A stretch of DNA of 6,475 nucleotides, taken from contig JAISFT010000096.1 of the NCBI GenBank assembly GCA_031263435.1, positions 1-6,475 of the forward strand. Direction: 5' to 3'. The notes beneath the pieces were generated by a model. That model was not told where the DNA came from, did not search any database, and saw only the letters and a list, made by a program, of their open reading frames with translations. The DNA is from Treponema sp. GTDB lineage: Bacteria > Spirochaetota > Spirochaetia > Treponematales > Breznakiellaceae. Shown here in pieces: positions 5,102 to 6,475 of this stretch. A program made the position numbers and the translations under genes. Position 1 is the stretch's first letter; the number at the start of each line of letters is the position of its first letter.

Positions 5102-5417
5102 TATGGAGAAAATGCCCTTATTGGATAAAATAAGGGCATTAAAAAACAAAGATCAAATATTAAAAACATTTTTGGTTTTAACTGCATTGTTCATTTTTTA
5201 CAATATTCCCACAAAATATTTAGGCGATACCTATCCTATTTGTTTATATCGGATAATATTTAAAACTAAATGTTTTGGCTGTGGTACGACAAGAGCAATA
5301 TGGTCAATTTTGCATTTTAATTTAATTGATGCATTAAGCTATAATAAATTAGTTGTGATAATATTTCCGTTATATGTTGGCTGTATTATTTCATGGATAA
5401 AAAAACATAAGAAATAG
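5082..5417 (+). CDS. DUF2752-family membrane protein
   Basis: This is a 111-residue protein with the DUF2752 signature CFGCGTTRA (64-72; family form C-x-G-C-G-x-T-R-A), preceded by a hydrophobic helix (about 29-41) and followed by another (about 90-105), ending in a basic KKHKK tail. The family is found in bacterial membranes, often beside TM2 genes, and has no settled function. The start is uncertain: ATG at 5082 has AAGGA five bases upstream but overlaps the preceding TM2 gene by 20 bases, while ATGs at 5076, 5103 and 5112 are also in frame; 5103 is the best non-overlapping choice. A perfect 12-bp hairpin lies over the possible starts. Base composition is strongly A+T-rich. It is the last gene of the cassette; only a GC hairpin without a T run follows. 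Confidence 0.8.
   Translation: MLLKKNNMEKMPLLDKIRALKNKDQILKTFLVLTALFIFYNIPTKYLGDTYPICLYRIIFKTKCFGCGTTRAIWSILHFNLIDALSYNKLVVIIFPLYVGCIISWIKKHKK
5111..5140 (+). promoter_or_regulatory. 12-bp perfect hairpin at the start of the DUF2752 gene
   Basis: AATGCCCTTATT (5111-5122) and AATAAGGGCATT (5129-5140) pair perfectly around GGATAA. The arm includes the ATG at 5112 and lies just after the TM2 stop codon, so it could limit translation of the third gene. It is followed by A rather than T, so it is not a terminator on the plus strand. Confidence 0.55.
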
Positions 5418-5444
5418 CGCCGTTGCGAAACGGTGCCTGGCACC
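5417..5444. repeat. Overlapping hairpin and palindrome GGTGCCTGGCACC
   Basis: GCGCCGTT (5417-5424) pairs with AACGGTGC (5429-5436) with one G-T pair, and the palindrome GGTGCCTGGCACC (5432-5444) overlaps it. They lie between the ends of two convergent genes and might serve as a weak terminator for both, although no T run follows on either strand. Confidence 0.45.
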
Positions 5445-5475
5445 AATTCACAGGGCTTTCCCAAAACCATGTGCG

Positions 5476-5649
5476 TTAGCGCCTGGAAATCTGAACTTTA
5501 ACCGATTCAACCTTCCGGTATTCAGGATGGGCCGGCTTCATCCTGGCTATCTGATCGGCGCTAAGTTTGGGACTGTCTTCGGTATAAACAATGGGGATTT
5601 TTTTAATTTTCCTGAGCCGCTTATCCGATAGTTTTTTTGAAGTAATCAT
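5476..5649 (-). CDS. 57-residue antitoxin-like protein, possibly truncated
   Basis: This short basic protein starts MITSKKLSDKRLRKIKKIP and has a middle segment VYTEDSPKLSADQIARMKPA (20-39). An acidic D-S/A-P-x-L stretch followed by a charged helix is common in BrnA/CopG-like antitoxins, where a ribbon-helix-helix strand such as QISIRLD comes next. Here the sequence reads VKVQISRR and stops, so the DNA-binding part may be missing. The family resemblance is a weak impression, not a secure assignment. It lies downstream of the DUF433 antitoxin and the toxin remnant on the same strand, and it is in the same frame as that remnant, separated by TGA and two codons. No good ribosome-binding site precedes the ATG. 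It may be a real small antitoxin or a decaying gene end. Confidence 0.5.
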   Translation of the reverse strand: MITSKKLSDKRLRKIKKIPIVYTEDSPKLSADQIARMKPAHPEYRKVESVKVQISRR

Positions 5650-5655
5650 ATGTGA

Positions 5656-5727
5656 TCAAAAAACTCGCGGGGCGGTATGGTTCATAAAAGATGAATTTCC
5701 TATATTCATATCAACAAGGAATTTCAA
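5656..5727 (-). pseudogene. N-terminal remnant of a DUF5615 (PIN-like) toxin gene
   Basis: A TTG directly after the DUF433 stop, with GGAGG overlapping that stop codon, starts MKFLVDMNI, the typical beginning of DUF5615/Mut7-C PIN-like ribonuclease toxins, whose first acidic residue is the Asp in LVD. After these nine residues similarity ends and the frame reads 14 unrelated residues to a TGA at 5656. Intact relatives are about 110-120 residues, so nearly all of the enzyme, including later acidic residues, is gone. The gene order antitoxin then toxin is the usual one for DUF433-DUF5615 pairs, which supports the call. A deletion that joined the toxin start to the following small gene would explain the shared frame. 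Confidence 0.6.
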
Positions 5728-5733
5728 CGCCTC

Positions 5734-6003
5734 CTACGCCTCTACCAGCGCCGCCGTATGGCCCTGGGCAAGCCATGCGGCAAATTGAAGGGCCTGCATA
5801 ATATCTTCCCGTTCAATGTAAGGATAATCGGCCAGCAATTCTTCAATAGTCTCTCCCGCACTTATCTGGGAAACTATCCTTCCGGCTGTAACCCGTGTTC
5901 CCCGGATACAGGCTTTGCCTCCCATGACGGCGGGGTCCAGACTAATACGATCCAACTGTCCATTATTCATGATATGTTGAATATATTCCAAAAGGCGGGA
6001 CAC
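5734..6003 (-). CDS. DUF433-family antitoxin
   Basis: This is an 89-residue protein with the DUF433 core: DRISLDPAVMGGKACIRGTRV (18-38), then a helical region SAGETIEELLADYPYIEREDIMQAL (48-72) and AAWLAQG. The family consists of winged-helix-like antitoxins usually paired with a DUF5615 PIN-like toxin; they neutralise it and probably regulate their own promoter. The GTG at 6003 has GAGG at a good distance upstream and is preferred; the ATG at 5970 gives a 78-residue version of normal family length without a clear ribosome-binding site. The partner toxin immediately downstream is reduced to its first residues, so this antitoxin appears orphaned. A MITE-like element begins 24 bases upstream and may hold or disrupt its promoter. 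Confidence 0.88.
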   Translation of the reverse strand: MSRLLEYIQHIMNNGQLDRISLDPAVMGGKACIRGTRVTAGRIVSQISAGETIEELLADYPYIEREDIMQALQFAAWLAQGHTAALVEA

Positions 6004-6017
6004 AACAATGCCTCAAA

Positions 6018-6327
6018 GCGGCGGGGCAGGATAAACGCATAGACATGAAAACCCGGCACGGCTTCACGAAGAAGAAGAAAAACCGCGAAGTTGCACGGCG
6101 GAACGCGGAGTTTTTTGTTATGTATCCGGTACGCCCTTAAAGCATCTACTCCGTACTGTGGCATTTTCTGGGGCTTCCACCGTGCTGCTTTTAATCGATC
6201 AACACGCTCCGCGTGCTTCTTTGGGTGTCCTCCGTGAAACTCCGTGCCCTCCGCGGTGAATTCTTAAAATTGTATCCTAAACCTGCCTTGGGCCCAAAAT
6301 TCCTATGCGTTTATCCTGGCAGCGGGG
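6018..6327. mobile_element. MITE-like element with 16-bp inverted ends and 9-bp flanking repeat
   Basis: CAGGATAAACGCATAG (6027-6042) is perfectly inverted at 6303-6318 as CTATGCGTTTATCCTG, bounding 292 bases. Immediately outside are GCGGCGGGG (6018-6026) and GCAGCGGGG (6319-6327), direct repeats matching at 8 of 9 positions, as expected of an aged target-site duplication. The interior has no credible ORF; it contains two similar arms in opposite orientation (6078-6117 and 6222-6265, both built from CCGCG/TCCGTG-type words), a short hairpin CACGC/GCGTG (6203-6215) and a palindrome TTGGGCCCAA (6288-6297). It is too short to encode a transposase, so it would be non-autonomous. It fills the gap between the antitoxin start and the groEL terminator. 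Confidence 0.65.
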
Positions 6328-6346
6328 ACCGGCTCTGGCTGCGGCC

Positions 6347-6375
6347 AAAAAAAGGCCGCCCCTGCCGGGGCGGCC
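6347..6375 (-). terminator. Rho-independent terminator of groEL
   Basis: On the minus strand GGCCGCCCC (6375-6367), loop GGCA and GGGGCGGCC (6362-6354) form a perfect 9-bp stem followed by seven T (6353-6347). It lies about 30 bases after the groEL stop. Confidence 0.93.
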
Positions 6376-6404
6376 TTCGTTCAGTTACCGTTACACTTAG
6401 CGGT

Positions 6405-6475
6405 CTAGTAGTCCATGCCTCCCATTCCGCCCATGCCCCCGCCGCCCGGCATCGGGGCCGGTTCCTTCTTCTCGG
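6405..6475 (-). CDS. groEL: Chaperonin GroEL, extreme C-terminus (5' part outside window)
   Basis: The last 22 codons read EKKEPAPMPGGGGMGGMGGMDY and end at TAG (6407-6405). The Gly-Gly-Met repeat tail after an EKKEP linker is the hallmark of bacterial GroEL, where the flexible tails project into the folding chamber of the 14-mer. The final residues are MDY rather than the more usual GGM or GMM ending. Direction is toward the window centre, with a strong terminator directly downstream. Nothing can be said about the rest of the protein or about a groES partner. Confidence 0.93.
   Translation of the reverse strand, partial: EKKEPAPMPGGGGMGGMGGMDY

Noticed and set aside
5591..6042. Plus-strand frames opposite the toxin-antitoxin genes
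   Set aside because: Shadows of the DUF433 gene and its neighbours; no ribosome-binding site or family motif.

Overview
The window looks like a chromosomal segment from a spirochaete, probably a Treponema-like host-associated species. The basis is the overall look of the genes and repeats (an inference, not a proof): a GC-rich background, a GlnRS C-terminus, a Gly/Met-rich GroEL tail, and a secreted, Tyr-rich hypothetical protein. Nothing here fixes the species.

Layout. (1) 2-328, plus: the 3' end of glnS, followed by a GC-rich, T-tract terminator-like stretch. (2) 385-921, plus: a small secreted protein of unknown function. (3) 954-3680, minus: a compact three-gene FecBCD/BtuFCD-type ABC importer (binding protein, permease, ATPase), whose reading frames overlap at both junctions. 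The substrate is a metal chelate such as cobalamin, haem or a siderophore, and cannot be fixed from sequence. (4) 3764-4038, no gene: a dense series of perfect hairpins. Three of them, plus a small fourth helix, sit inside a closing helix and so resemble one multi-branched RNA or structured repeat. (5) 4070-5417, an abruptly A+T-rich block: phased A-tracts and a strong sigma70-type promoter, a tiny ORF containing a 19-C homopolymer, a roughly 300-base leader, then three plus-strand genes: a TM2 protein, a zinc-ribbon + TM2 protein and a DUF2752 membrane protein. This reads as an acquired membrane-protein cassette, possibly under a length-variable switch. (6) 5476-6003, minus: a decaying toxin-antitoxin locus with an intact DUF433 antitoxin, only the first few residues of its expected DUF5615 (PIN-like) toxin, and a 57-residue antitoxin-like protein in the same frame. 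(7) 6018-6327: a 292-bp MITE-like element with perfect 16-bp terminal inverted repeats, flanked by a 9-bp direct repeat that matches at 8 of 9 positions. (8) 6347-6475, minus: the terminator and last 22 codons of groEL.

Taken together, two housekeeping anchors (glnS and groEL) and one uptake operon enclose a roughly 2.5-kb accessory zone (3.76-6.33 kb) holding structured repeats, a homopolymer, an AT-rich cassette, TA remnants and a non-autonomous mobile element. No tRNA, rRNA, CRISPR array or complete insertion sequence was seen.
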